Source of the DNA: Shimia ponticola
GTDB lineage: Bacteria > Pseudomonadota > Alphaproteobacteria > Rhodobacterales > Rhodobacteraceae
Direction: 5' to 3'
Assembly (NCBI RefSeq): GCF_007995215.1
Contig: NZ_VCDK01000003.1
Coordinates: 1-64,000 of the forward strand
DNA: 64,000 bases
Shown: piece by piece, positions 17,173 through 26,367 of the stretch
Layout: each line of letters starts with the position of its first letter
How positions within the stretch are numbered: position 1 is the stretch's first letter
Translations under genes and position numbers: made by a program
The notes under the pieces: generated by a model
The model's database searches: none
What the model was told of the DNA's origin: nothing
What the model saw: the letters and a program-made list of their open reading frames with translations, nothing else

Positions 17173-18993
17173 ATGGCACGCGCACCACTTCTTCAGCTTT
17201 CCGAAATCTCACTCACCTTTGGCGGGAACCCAGTATTTGACGGCCTGTCACTTGTTGTACAGCAAGGCGACCGTGTTGCCTTGGTTGGGCGCAATGGGTC
17301 AGGCAAATCCACGCTGATGAAAGTGATGGCTGGGTTGGTCGAGGCCGACAGCGGAGAGCGGGTTGTTCCACCCGGTCATTCGGTCGGCTACATGGAACAG
17401 GACCCGTCCATGAAAGGCTTCATGACCTTGGGCGAATTCGCGCAAAGCGGGTTGGACCCAAGCGAAGCCTATAAGGTCGAAATGGCGGCGGAGGGGCTGA
17501 AATTTGACCCTGAGCGCCCCATTGCCACCGCGTCCGGAGGAGAAAGACGGCGCGCGGCGTTGGCCAAGCTGATGGCTGAAGCGCCCGAGTTAATGTTGCT
17601 AGATGAGCCGACCAACCACCTTGATATCGAGGCAATTGGTTGGCTGGAGGACCAACTGAAATCGACCCGCGCGGCTTATGTCCTGATCAGCCACGACCGT
17701 GCCTTTTTGAATGCCCTGACGCGCGCAACGCTTTGGATCGACCGCGGCGATGTGCGGCGTCAGGAAAAGGGATTCGAAGCCTTTGAGGCGTGGCGCGACA
17801 AGACGTGGGAAGAGGAAGACGAACAGCGCCACAAGCTCAACCGCAAAATCAAGGCCGAAGCCCGTTGGGCTGTCGAAGGCATCAGCGCTAGACGTAAGCG
17901 GAATCAAGGACGCGTCCGTGCGCTACAGGCGTTGCGGGCCGAACGTGCCAGCCAGATCAAACGCCAAGGCACCGCAGCGATGTCCTTCGAGGCAGGTCAG
18001 AAAAGCGGGAAAAAGGTCATCGAGGCGCGCGGTATCTCCAAGACATTTGGCGACCGGACCGTTGTGCGGGATCTTGACCTAACGGTTCAACGCGGCGACC
18101 GCGTAGCCTTTGTCGGTCCGAATGGGGCCGGTAAAACCACGCTGCTCAAGATGCTGGTTGGCCAGCTTGAGCCGGATACAGGCTCGGTCAAGCTTGGCAC
18201 GAACCTTGATGTGGCGGTGTTTGATCAAACCCGTGCCACTCTTGATCCCGACATGACCCTTTGGGAGGCGCTCCTCTCCGAGCAGGGGCTGGCTGTCTCG
18301 GGGCGGTCTGATCAGATCATGGTGCGCGGGACGCCCAAGCACGTGGTTGGATATCTAAAAGAATTCCTGTTCGACGATCAGCAGGCCCGCGCGCCAGTGC
18401 GCTCGCTCTCTGGCGGAGAGAAGGCACGGCTTTTGCTTGCCAAGCTGATGGCGAAAGAGTCCAATCTCTTGATCCTCGACGAGCCAACAAACGACTTCGA
18501 CGTCGAGACGCTTGACCTATTGCAAGACATCTTGGGCGAATACTCTGGCACAGTCCTTCTGGTCAGCCACGACCGTGATTTCTTGGACCGCGTGGCAACA
18601 CAAACCATCGCGTTCGAAGGGGGCGGCAGGCTGACAGTCTATGCAGGCGGTTGGTCCGACTATCAGGCGCAAAAACGCGACGTTGCCGAAACCACGGCAT
18701 CGCCCTCAGGCAAGCCGAAGAAGTCTGACGCCAAGGAAGCAGCGCCGACCCCCAAACAAAGCGGTTTGTCCTTTACAGAAAAGCACCGCCTTGAGGCGCT
18801 GCCTTCAGAGATTGAGCGCCTGGAATCCGAAATCGCCAAGCTTGAGGAATTCCTCGCGCAGCCGGACCTGTTCACCCAATCGCCCGTGAAATTTCAAAAG
18901 GGCACAGACGCATTGGTGGAACGGCAAGAGGCCTTGGCCGCCGCTGAAGAAGAGTGGCTGTCGCTGGAAGAAAAAGCCGAAGCAGCAAAATAG
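17173..18993 (+). CDS. uup: ABC-F ATPase, Uup type
   Basis: A 606-residue soluble protein with two ABC domains and no membrane helix. The first Walker A is GRNGSGKST near residue 38, with signature ASGGERRRAALA. The second Walker A is GPNGAGKTT near residue 315, with signature LSGGEKARLLLA. A linker rich in basic residues lies between them. A C-terminal coiled-coil region of about residues 530-606 (LEALPSEIERLESEIAKLEE) is the mark of the Uup subgroup, implicated in DNA/ribosome-associated functions. It lies 40 bases after olsB. Confidence 0.9.
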   Translation: MARAPLLQLSEISLTFGGNPVFDGLSLVVQQGDRVALVGRNGSGKSTLMKVMAGLVEADSGERVVPPGHSVGYMEQDPSMKGFMTLGEFAQSGLDPSEAYKVEMAAEGLKFDPERPIATASGGERRRAALAKLMAEAPELMLLDEPTNHLDIEAIGWLEDQLKSTRAAYVLISHDRAFLNALTRATLWIDRGDVRRQEKGFEAFEAWRDKTWEEEDEQRHKLNRKIKAEARWAVEGISARRKRNQGRVRALQALRAERASQIKRQGTAAMSFEAGQKSGKKVIEARGISKTFGDRTVVRDLDLTVQRGDRVAFVGPNGAGKTTLLKMLVGQLEPDTGSVKLGTNLDVAVFDQTRATLDPDMTLWEALLSEQGLAVSGRSDQIMVRGTPKHVVGYLKEFLFDDQQARAPVRSLSGGEKARLLLAKLMAKESNLLILDEPTNDFDVETLDLLQDILGEYSGTVLLVSHDRDFLDRVATQTIAFEGGGRLTVYAGGWSDYQAQKRDVAETTASPSGKPKKSDAKEAAPTPKQSGLSFTEKHRLEALPSEIERLESEIAKLEEFLAQPDLFTQSPVKFQKGTDALVERQEALAAAEEEWLSLEEKAEAAK

Positions 18994-18996
18994 CAA

Positions 18997-19020
18997 AAGC
19001 CACCGCGCATGCGGAGGCTT
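18997..19020 (-). terminator. Hairpin terminator for mttB-like gene
   Basis: Arms AAGCC-A-CCGC and GCGG-A-GGCTT form a 9-pair stem with one A/A mismatch and a GCAT loop. On the minus strand it is followed by the U-rich TTTTGCTATTTTGC, fitting termination of the mttB-family gene that ends at 19052. It also sits 3 bases after the ABC-F stop. Confidence 0.6.
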
Positions 19021-19051
19021 GGCTGCTGCACGGGGTCCTGCGCCGAGCTTT

Positions 19052-20617
19052 TTAGACGGGCAGGTGAATGTTGAACGCCTCTCTCAGCGACCGATCCAAT
19101 TGTGGATCAAAGGCCGCTGGGCTTGGCGTGGACAACAACGCTTCTTTACGTTTGATCGCGTTTTGGATCAAATCGGGCTTGTCGTTCTCCGCCCATTCTT
19201 TGGGTGAGGTTCTGTCGCCAAGCGTCGGATATACAAAGTCTTTTTGCATCAAGGTCAGTGTCTGATCCGCGCCCAAATAGTGGCCTGGTCCGCCAGTGCC
19301 GTCAGAGCCCAAAACGGTGCTCCGGATGGTTTCAACTGCGACGGTATCCTCAGTGACCTCGATCCCGCGCACACAGCGTTGCGCCTGACCGATCAAATCG
19401 TCCCCTAGGATCAGGCTTTCATGGCAAAAGCCCAAAAGCGAAGCGTGCATTCCGGCGGCTTCATAAACCATGTTCAAACCTGACAGTCCCGTCATGACGT
19501 TCGAACACATCTGCTCCCAACCGGCCTGCATATCTGGCAGCTTGCTGTCGGACGCACCCCCGGCGGCGCCGCCTGGCACACCGTAGAATTGATGCATCTG
19601 TGCGCATCCGGCGCTGAGCAGAGCTTGCTCGCCAGAACCAACGGACATCGCCCCTGTGCGTAAATCCAAACCAAACGGCCAAGTCCCTACGATGGCAGGA
19701 TGCCCGGGCGAGATGGCGTTGACATAGACAAGCCCGGCCAGACACTCGGCGGTTGCCTGAACGATCGCACCAGCCAACGTCGCAGGAGCCGTCGCGCCAG
19801 CCATGCCCGCGCTCAGCAACAGGACCGGCATCCCCCCCCGAATACAGGCCTCCATGACCTCGCAGGCTTCGGTCGCGAATTTCATAGGGGGCACAACAAA
19901 ACAGTTCGAGTTCGACACGAAAGGCCGCGCGCGCCATGCGTCTTCGCCGCCTGCAATCATGTGCAGCATCTCAAGGCTTTGGGGCACGTATTGCGGTTCG
20001 ACAAAGCTCGTGCCGATATGCTTCAGTGTTCCACGGCAGCAGGCGTAGATGGTGTTGTAGTCCAACTCATCATTGTTGGTGATGTCACGGCAGACCATCG
20101 GTCTTTGTAGAAAGTGGATGTTCTCAAGGTGCTGAACCAGATGGGCGGCATCATAGAGATCTTGGACTGTGCTATCGCGATAGTCGTTGGTTTCGATGTC
20201 GACCATGTGAACAGCCGCACCTGCCGTCCCATAGTGAACGCGCGTGCCGCTAAGCTCCATGTCGAATGCGGGTGACCGGCCATACAGGGTGATCGTCTTT
20301 GCCGCCATGGCAACGGCGTCTTCGACCAAGGCGCGCGGGTAGCGCAGACGCCCATCATCACCCAGGATCGCTCCGGCTTTGACCATAATGTCGATGCCGG
20401 ATTGCGGAGCATCGGCAAGGCCGATTTCCTCAAGACACTGCAAAGCGGCCTCATGGATGCGCTGCACGCCAGCATCGGTCAGGGGTCTATAGGTCCCGCC
20501 ACTCAGACCCGGACGCACGGGTTTCAGGTTGTCGGTCAATGGGGCTGCGCGGGCAGCACGGCGCGCGGCGCGCCCGCCTGCACGGCCGGATGTGCGAGGT
20601 TTGTCGATCATGTTCAT
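19052..20617 (-). CDS. MttB-family corrinoid-dependent methyltransferase, non-pyrrolysine
   Basis: A 521-residue homologue of trimethylamine:corrinoid methyltransferase MttB. The TIM-barrel family stretches are clear: RTHYGTAGAAVHMVD-like RVHYGTAGAAVHMVDIET, GSGEQALLSAGCAQMHQFYG, DSKLPDMQAGWEQM and YEAAGMHASLLGFCHESLIL. The archaeal enzyme uses pyrrolysine read from an in-frame amber codon. This frame has none, so it belongs to the non-Pyl group that includes glycine-betaine and proline-betaine methyltransferases. The N-terminus is unusually basic (GRAGGRAARRAARAA). It is third in a minus run after MmcQ and an aminotransferase. The substrate and the corrinoid partner protein are not identifiable here. 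Confidence 0.85.
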   Translation of the reverse strand: MNMIDKPRTSGRAGGRAARRAARAAPLTDNLKPVRPGLSGGTYRPLTDAGVQRIHEAALQCLEEIGLADAPQSGIDIMVKAGAILGDDGRLRYPRALVEDAVAMAAKTITLYGRSPAFDMELSGTRVHYGTAGAAVHMVDIETNDYRDSTVQDLYDAAHLVQHLENIHFLQRPMVCRDITNNDELDYNTIYACCRGTLKHIGTSFVEPQYVPQSLEMLHMIAGGEDAWRARPFVSNSNCFVVPPMKFATEACEVMEACIRGGMPVLLLSAGMAGATAPATLAGAIVQATAECLAGLVYVNAISPGHPAIVGTWPFGLDLRTGAMSVGSGEQALLSAGCAQMHQFYGVPGGAAGGASDSKLPDMQAGWEQMCSNVMTGLSGLNMVYEAAGMHASLLGFCHESLILGDDLIGQAQRCVRGIEVTEDTVAVETIRSTVLGSDGTGGPGHYLGADQTLTLMQKDFVYPTLGDRTSPKEWAENDKPDLIQNAIKRKEALLSTPSPAAFDPQLDRSLREAFNIHLPV

Positions 20618-20797
20618 TGGATTATCCCTGTTTCTTTTATCCTGAAGTCGGTGTCCGAAACAGGATCAGGGGCGGCCCCGCGCGGCGCGCCCACGGGATG
20701 CGCCAATTGTGCGCGCCGTCAATGTTATCGGGCAAAGCCCGGTCTGGAATCCGGCAAACATACCGCCATGATGGCAGATTGTTTGCGACACGCTTGT

Positions 20798-21973
20798 CTA
20801 ATCGCGACCAAGGTTTTGCGCGTAGTCGATCATGGTTTTCAAAGCGCCTTCAAAGCGTTCGTCATCGACGGTCATGGCCACGCGGACATGTCCTGCCGCG
20901 GCCTGACCAAAGCTGCGCCCCGGCATGACGGCGATCCGATGATTATCAAGCAATCCCTGCGCAAATGCCTCTCCATCAAGACCAGTCGCGCGAACATCCA
21001 ACATCAGATACATGGCGCCACCCGACGAAACGAGGCCCAAGGTATTCTGCTTTGCCAATAGGTCCTGAGCGAGCTTGCGCCGCCGCGCAAATGGCGCGCT
21101 GACTTCGTGTTCCAGCCCAAAACCCTGATCCAAGGCAAAGAGCGCAGCATCCTGAATGTAACCCGGCACGCCATAAGTCGTGTGCGTCGACAAGTTAATC
21201 AGATGGGCAATCACATCTTTGGGGCCGACGACCCAGCCAACACGGCTACCAGTCATGGCATGGCTTTTTGACATGGACCCAATGACCAATGTCCGATCCT
21301 GCAGACCGGGCAGGGCCCTTGGGCTAACATGAGCGCCGTCCCAAACCTGCGTGTCGTAAACCTCGTCAGAGATGAGCCAAAGATCGTGATCGATTGCGAA
21401 TTGTCCAAGCATCGCCACGGTTTCTTTGGAATAGACAACGCCAGTCGGATTATTCGGCGTGTTGATCAAAAGCGATTTTGCTCCCTTTGCCGCCGCCTCA
21501 AGGTCTGAGAGTCGCGGCTGAAACCCGTTTTGTGCATGGCATGGAACGGCACGAGCGACCGCGCCGCTGCCGCGGATCGAACCGGGATAGGTTGCGTAGT
21601 AAGGGTCGAGGAACAGTCCGACATCGCCCGAAGACAGGCACGCCAAATGGCTTGCAAACAGCGCTGATTGCCCACCTGGAGTGATTACAACGTTGTCGCG
21701 GTACGTCTCGACACCAGTGCGTTCCGTAACCCGCCGCGCAACTGCGTCACGCAATTGAGGGGTCCCAGGCACGCTGGCATATCCTAGATGACCGCCGGTG
21801 GCCGAAGCGTGCATGGCCGCAAGGATCGACGGATGGGTCTTGATGTCATGTTCGCCGATGGTCAGTTCGACAATCGGTTCACCTGCAGCCACGCGGCGGC
21901 GCGCCTCATAGAACAGGCCCCAGCCATCGTCGCCATCATCCGTCAGTGAGGTCAGCGTCCGTGACACATGCAT
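20798..21973 (-). CDS. Class I/II PLP-dependent aminotransferase
   Basis: A 391-residue fold-type I aminotransferase. The PLP lysine lies in VIGSMSKSHAMTGSRVGW, with upstream NTPNNPTGVVYS and LISDEVYD, the usual cofactor-binding Asn and Asp-x-x-Tyr. The closing VAMTVDDERFEGAL is typical. It resembles the aspartate aminotransferase/MalY-like branch, but I cannot name the substrate. It lies 31 bases after the MmcQ/YjbR gene and 180 bases before the MttB homologue on the same strand. A role in handling the amine or amino-acid product of demethylation is speculative. Confidence 0.88.
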   Translation of the reverse strand: MHVSRTLTSLTDDGDDGWGLFYEARRRVAAGEPIVELTIGEHDIKTHPSILAAMHASATGGHLGYASVPGTPQLRDAVARRVTERTGVETYRDNVVITPGGQSALFASHLACLSSGDVGLFLDPYYATYPGSIRGSGAVARAVPCHAQNGFQPRLSDLEAAAKGAKSLLINTPNNPTGVVYSKETVAMLGQFAIDHDLWLISDEVYDTQVWDGAHVSPRALPGLQDRTLVIGSMSKSHAMTGSRVGWVVGPKDVIAHLINLSTHTTYGVPGYIQDAALFALDQGFGLEHEVSAPFARRRKLAQDLLAKQNTLGLVSSGGAMYLMLDVRATGLDGEAFAQGLLDNHRIAVMPGRSFGQAAAGHVRVAMTVDDERFEGALKTMIDYAQNLGRD

Positions 21974-22004
21974 GCGTGCGATCCTTTGGTGTCGATGTTT
22001 CAGC

Positions 22005-22355
22005 TCAATCCGGCAAAGCGGGTAACTGGGCCTGCACGCGTTTGGGCAAGCTCTGTCTGACCAGACGGTACGACGTCAAAATCCGATCTTGAAGCTCGTC
22101 ATCAGGCACATGACCCCACGGAATGCGCACCCAAGAGCGGTGAAAATACGGGGCCTTGATAGCGCGCCCCAATTCGATCAGAAATTGCGCTGTTTCAATG
22201 TTAGGTGTTTTGACGCTGACGCCATCGTTCATCATTCCGATGGTCGCAAACATCTTGCCGCCAACCTTCCAGGCGTCATGTGACCCGTCCCGGTGATCGG
22301 CCCATTCAGCGCCCGGCAGGGCCGAGCAGACCCCATCTGTCAAATCCCGTGTCAT
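22005..22355 (-). CDS. MmcQ/YjbR-family protein
   Basis: A 116-residue protein with the MmcQ/YjbR (CyaY-like fold) pattern. The motifs are the C-terminal half WKVGGKMFATIGMMNDGVSV and SVKTPNIETAQFLIE, then YFHRSWVRIPW and LQDRILTSYRLVRQSLPKRV. Family members are called DNA-binding, but their real function is poorly known. It is the first gene of a minus-strand set with the aminotransferase and MttB homologue. Confidence 0.82.
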   Translation of the reverse strand: MTRDLTDGVCSALPGAEWADHRDGSHDAWKVGGKMFATIGMMNDGVSVKTPNIETAQFLIELGRAIKAPYFHRSWVRIPWGHVPDDELQDRILTSYRLVRQSLPKRVQAQLPALPD

Positions 22356-22560
22356 GTCTTGCAGGCTAATTGCGGTCGATCTGGACGCAAAGGCCTAAAA
22401 CCTCTATCCAATCCATATGACCCGTCTGATTTGTATTTGTTGCTGAACTGTCCCGCAGCCCGTCTTCGGGCAAAATTCGACGTTGTCTGACCTTTCCCAA
22501 GCTTCACACCCCGGTTAATCAGCCTGCACCGCTCAGGCGCGTCCGACATAGGCCTATTCC

Positions 22561-23928
22561 ATGACACAGATCACCTTGCGCAATACCAAGACCCGCAAAA
22601 AAGAGGTCTTTGAACCGATCGATCCAAAGAACTTGCGCATGTATGTCTGTGGCCCAACCGTTTATGACCGTGCACACATCGGCAATGCGCGCCCGGTGAT
22701 CGTCTTTGATGTTTTGTTCAGGTTGTTGCGTCACGTTTATGGGGCAGGTCATGTCTCATACGCCCGGAACTTCACCGATATCGACGACAAGATCATTGAC
22801 CGGGCAGAAGCCACCGGTCGCGACATTGCGCAGATCACGGCAGAAACCACTCAGTGGTATTTGGATGACATGGCGGCCGTGGGTGCTTTGGAACCCACCC
22901 TCATGCCCCGTGCGACTGCCTATGTCGATCAGATGATTGCGATGATTTCGGATCTGATCGAAAAGGGTCACGCTTATGCCGCGGAAGGCCACGTGCTGTT
23001 TTCGGTCGAAAGCTACGCAGATTACGGGACTTTGTCGGGGCGGTCCGTCGATGACATGATCGCAGGCGCACGGGTCGAAGTGGCCCCGTATAAACGGAAC
23101 CCTATGGATTTCGTCCTTTGGAAGCCTTCCACAGATGATGTCCCGGGATGGGACAGCCCATGGGGGCGGGGGCGTCCGGGATGGCACATCGAATGTTCGG
23201 CAATGTCTGCGGACCTGTTCGGGGATAGCTTTGACATTCATGGCGGCGGAAATGATCTTCAATTCCCGCACCACGAAAATGAAATCGCACAAAGCTGCTG
23301 TGCGCATCCCGAGGGCGAATTTGCACGCGTCTGGATGCATAACGAGATGTTGCAGGTCGAAGGCAAGAAAATGTCCAAGTCATTGGGCAATTTCTTTACG
23401 GTGCGCGACCTGTTGGATCAGGGCGTGCCGGGTGAGGTCATTCGGATGGTGTTTCTGGGGACCCATTACGGCAAGCCGATGGACTGGACAGATCGCAAAC
23501 GTGCCGAGGCCGAAGCGACCCTTCGGGATTGGCGTAAACTGACAGATGGCGTCACGCCGGGTTCGGTCGATGCAGAGGTTTTGGCTGCGGTCGCAAACGA
23601 TCTGAACACGGCAGGTGCTTTGGCGCGTCTGCGGGAACTGGCCAAGGCGCACGATGCGGAGGCATTGCTGGCATCGGCTAATTTGATCGGCCTACTGACA
23701 CCTGAACTTGGTGGATGGGACGCAGCGCCTGATGTGGACTTGAGTGGCTTAGAGGACAAACTCACCAAAGCGCGCGCGGCGGCCATGGAAACCAAGGATT
23801 TCAGCGAAGTGGATCGGTTGAAGTCGGCGCTGGTCGAGGCCGGGATCGAGGTGCGGATGTCGAAAGCCGGTGTTGAGCTTGTGCCCGGAGCCGGCTTCGA
23901 TGCTGCAAAACTGGAGGGGCTGGCGTGA
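22561..23928 (+). CDS. cysS: Cysteinyl-tRNA synthetase
   Basis: A 455-residue class I synthetase. The zinc-ligand Cys and HIGH motif lie in [19 protein letters not shown]. Additional zinc ligands are in [10 protein letters not shown] and [13 protein letters not shown]. The KMSKS motif is in [13 protein letters not shown] helical C-terminal domain follows. It is 45 bases upstream of cimA. Confidence 0.97.
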   Translation: MTQITLRNTKTRKKEVFEPIDPKNLRMYVCGPTVYDRAHIGNARPVIVFDVLFRLLRHVYGAGHVSYARNFTDIDDKIIDRAEATGRDIAQITAETTQWYLDDMAAVGALEPTLMPRATAYVDQMIAMISDLIEKGHAYAAEGHVLFSVESYADYGTLSGRSVDDMIAGARVEVAPYKRNPMDFVLWKPSTDDVPGWDSPWGRGRPGWHIECSAMSADLFGDSFDIHGGGNDLQFPHHENEIAQSCCAHPEGEFARVWMHNEMLQVEGKKMSKSLGNFFTVRDLLDQGVPGEVIRMVFLGTHYGKPMDWTDRKRAEAEATLRDWRKLTDGVTPGSVDAEVLAAVANDLNTAGALARLRELAKAHDAEALLASANLIGLLTPELGGWDAAPDVDLSGLEDKLTKARAAAMETKDFSEVDRLKSALVEAGIEVRMSKAGVELVPGAGFDAAKLEGLA

Positions 23929-23973
23929 GCACTGGCTTCGATACGTTGGGCCTGCCGCGGGAGGGATACGACC

Positions 23974-25593
23974 ATGGCTGAGCGGCTTTACCTTTTCGAT
24001 ACGACCCTGCGTGACGGGCAACAGACGCAAGGTGTGCAATTCTCGACGACTGAAAAGCACGCAATCGCGCGCGCCTTAGATGAGCTTGGGATCGACTATA
24101 TCGAAGGCGGTTGGCCCGGTGCGAACCCGACTGATAGCGAATTTTTCGAGAACCCGCCGCAAACCCGCGCCAAGTTCACGGCCTTTGGCATGACCAAAAG
24201 GGCCGGGCGATCGGCCGAAAATGACGATGTTCTTGCAGCTGTCATGAATGCTGGAACGCGTACGGTCTGCCTTGTTGGCAAAAGCCATGATTATCACGTC
24301 ACCGAAGCGCTTGGCGTGTCGCTTGAGGAAAACCTTGAAAGCATCCGGGCATCAGTGGCGCATATCGTGGCCGATGGTCGCGAAGCGATCTTTGACGCCG
24401 AACACTTCTTTGATGGGTTCAAAGCCAACCCCGAATACGCAACGGCCTGCATCAAAACCGCGCTGGATGCTGGCGCGCGCTGGGTGGCGCTATGCGATAC
24501 CAATGGCGGGACGTTGCCACAGGAAATCAGCGACATCGTCTCTGACCTGATTAGCCGTGGCGTACCGGGTGATCAGTTGGGCATCCATACGCATAACGAC
24601 ACCGAAAACGCGGTCGCTGGGACGCTTGCGGCTGTCTTGGCGGGTGTTCGACAAATTCAAGGAACACTGAATGGGCTGGGTGAGCGGTGTGGAAATGCCT
24701 CGCTCACCAGTGTGATCCCCATTCTCTTGCTGAAAGAACCTTTCGCAAGCCAGTTTGAAACAGGTGTTTCGCTGGATAGCCTGCCGTCGCTCACACGGAT
24801 TTCGCGGCAGCTGGATGATATACTCAATCGCGTGCCACAACGGAACCGTCCTTTTACCGGCGCATCGGCCTTTGCGCACAAGGCCGGGCTGCATGTGTCG
24901 GCGTTGCTGAAGGACCCGTCGACATACGAACACATTGATCCTGCGGTCGTTGGTAATGACCGGGTCATCCCGATGTCAAATCAGGCGGGGCAGTCGAACC
25001 TGCGCAAACGACTCGCAGATGCCGGGATTGATGTGCCGAAAAATGACGCCGCGCTCGGCCGTATATTGGAAGAGATCAAGGCGCGCGAGGCGGCGGGATA
25101 CGCCTATGATACGGCGCAGGCGTCGTTCGAGCTCATGGCGCTGGATGAGTTGGGTCGATTGCCCGAGTTCTTTGAGGTCAAGCGCTACCGTGTGACCGTT
25201 GAAAGGCGCAAGAACAAGTATGACGAGATGGTCAGCATCTCTGAGGCCGTCGTTGTCGTGAAGGTCGATGGCGACAAAAAGCTGAGCGTAAGCGAAAGCC
25301 ATGACGAAACCGGTAACGACCGTGGCCCAGTGAACGCGCTGTCCAAAGCCTTGTCCAAGGACTTGGGTCGGTATCAGGATTGCATCGCGGATATGCGGCT
25401 TGTCGATTTCAAGGTTCGCATCACGGATGGCGGAACAGAAGCTGTCACGCGCGTGATCATCGACAGCGAAGATGGGCAAGGCCGTCGTTGGTCCACCGTG
25501 GGCGTCAGTGCGAACATCGTTGATGCGTCGTTTGAGGCGCTGCTGGACTCGATCAAGTGGAAACTGCTTCAGGAGTCCGGGGCAAACGCATGA
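23974..25593 (+). CDS. cimA: (R)-citramalate synthase
   Basis: A 539-residue HMGL-like enzyme of the CimA family. It condenses pyruvate and acetyl-CoA to citramalate, a threonine-independent entry into isoleucine synthesis. The catalytic start YLFDTTLRDGQQTQGVQF is followed by LGIHTHNDTENAVAGTLAAV with the metal-binding His pair, and GLGERCGNASLTSVIP. A LeuA-type regulatory domain (from about residue 410) suggests feedback control, probably by isoleucine. It has a GGAGGG ribosome site and follows cysS. Confidence 0.92.
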   Translation: MAERLYLFDTTLRDGQQTQGVQFSTTEKHAIARALDELGIDYIEGGWPGANPTDSEFFENPPQTRAKFTAFGMTKRAGRSAENDDVLAAVMNAGTRTVCLVGKSHDYHVTEALGVSLEENLESIRASVAHIVADGREAIFDAEHFFDGFKANPEYATACIKTALDAGARWVALCDTNGGTLPQEISDIVSDLISRGVPGDQLGIHTHNDTENAVAGTLAAVLAGVRQIQGTLNGLGERCGNASLTSVIPILLLKEPFASQFETGVSLDSLPSLTRISRQLDDILNRVPQRNRPFTGASAFAHKAGLHVSALLKDPSTYEHIDPAVVGNDRVIPMSNQAGQSNLRKRLADAGIDVPKNDAALGRILEEIKAREAAGYAYDTAQASFELMALDELGRLPEFFEVKRYRVTVERRKNKYDEMVSISEAVVVVKVDGDKKLSVSESHDETGNDRGPVNALSKALSKDLGRYQDCIADMRLVDFKVRITDGGTEAVTRVIIDSEDGQGRRWSTVGVSANIVDASFEALLDSIKWKLLQESGANA

Positions 25594-25638
25594 CTTATAT
25601 GCGAACGCTTCCAGCACCCGCGATAAGGGACCTGTCAT

Positions 25639-26367
25639 ATGTCGTTTGAAGCTTGCGCCCGCATCGTTGAGCGTGGCGACCCCGAGCGGTTTCAGGCAGC
25701 GATGTCTGTGCCGCTGGCCGCGCGTCAGGTTTTAATGCCGATCTATGCCATGAATGTCGAAGTTGCCCGCGCGCCTTGGGTCACCCAGGAAGCGATGATC
25801 GCCGAGATGCGACTGCAATGGTGGCGCGACGTACTTGAAGAAATTGCCGAAGGTCATTCCGTCAGGCGGCATGAGGTCACGACACCCTTGGCCGAAGTCA
25901 TGACACCGGATGCTGCGCGTCTGGCCGATCGGGCCATTGCCGCACGCCGGTGGGACGTCTACCGCGATCCGTTCGAAAGCTGGGATGATTTGCGCAGGTA
26001 TCTTGAAGACACGTCTGGTGTGTTGATGTCTGCCGCGGCGCTTTGCATGGGACGTGATACCGATCTGAGCGACAAAGGTTTTGGTGTGGGTTTGGCGCGG
26101 TTTCTTGTGGCCGTGCCAGCGTTGATCGCGCATGGGCGGCGCCCGTTACCGACCGCGTCACGCGATGATTTGGTGGCTTTCATTGAGTTGGGGCTCAAAG
26201 CATTGCGCCCAAGCTCACGCCAACCAGAATGCCGTGAGGCGTTTTTGGCAAAATCGATCTTGCGACGTGCCGCCCGCGCCCCCGAAGCCGTCTTGGACCG
26301 GCTCGAAGAGCCTGCGCCACATCAACGGTCGATGCTATTGCTCAAGGCGACCGTGTTTGGGGCCTAA
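25639..26367 (+). CDS. Squalene/phytoene synthase-like (NDUFAF6-type) protein
   Basis: A 242-residue helical protein of the squalene/phytoene synthase superfamily. The pattern LPIYAMNVEVARAP-like PIYAMNVEVARAPWV and MIAEMRLQWWRDVLEEIAEG matches the bacterial relatives of mitochondrial NDUFAF6. The Asp-rich motifs needed for prenyl transfer are not both intact, so a non-catalytic complex I assembly or lipid-related role is more likely than carotenoid synthesis. It follows cimA by 45 bases with an AAGGGA ribosome site. Its stop overlaps the convergent MFS gene stop in CTAA. Confidence 0.8.
   Translation: MSFEACARIVERGDPERFQAAMSVPLAARQVLMPIYAMNVEVARAPWVTQEAMIAEMRLQWWRDVLEEIAEGHSVRRHEVTTPLAEVMTPDAARLADRAIAARRWDVYRDPFESWDDLRRYLEDTSGVLMSAAALCMGRDTDLSDKGFGVGLARFLVAVPALIAHGRRPLPTASRDDLVAFIELGLKALRPSSRQPECREAFLAKSILRRAARAPEAVLDRLEEPAPHQRSMLLLKATVFGA

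Noticed and set aside
19052-20617. Pyrrolysine-containing trimethylamine methyltransferase
   Set aside because: The coding frame is uninterrupted with no in-frame amber codon, so the Pyl class is excluded.
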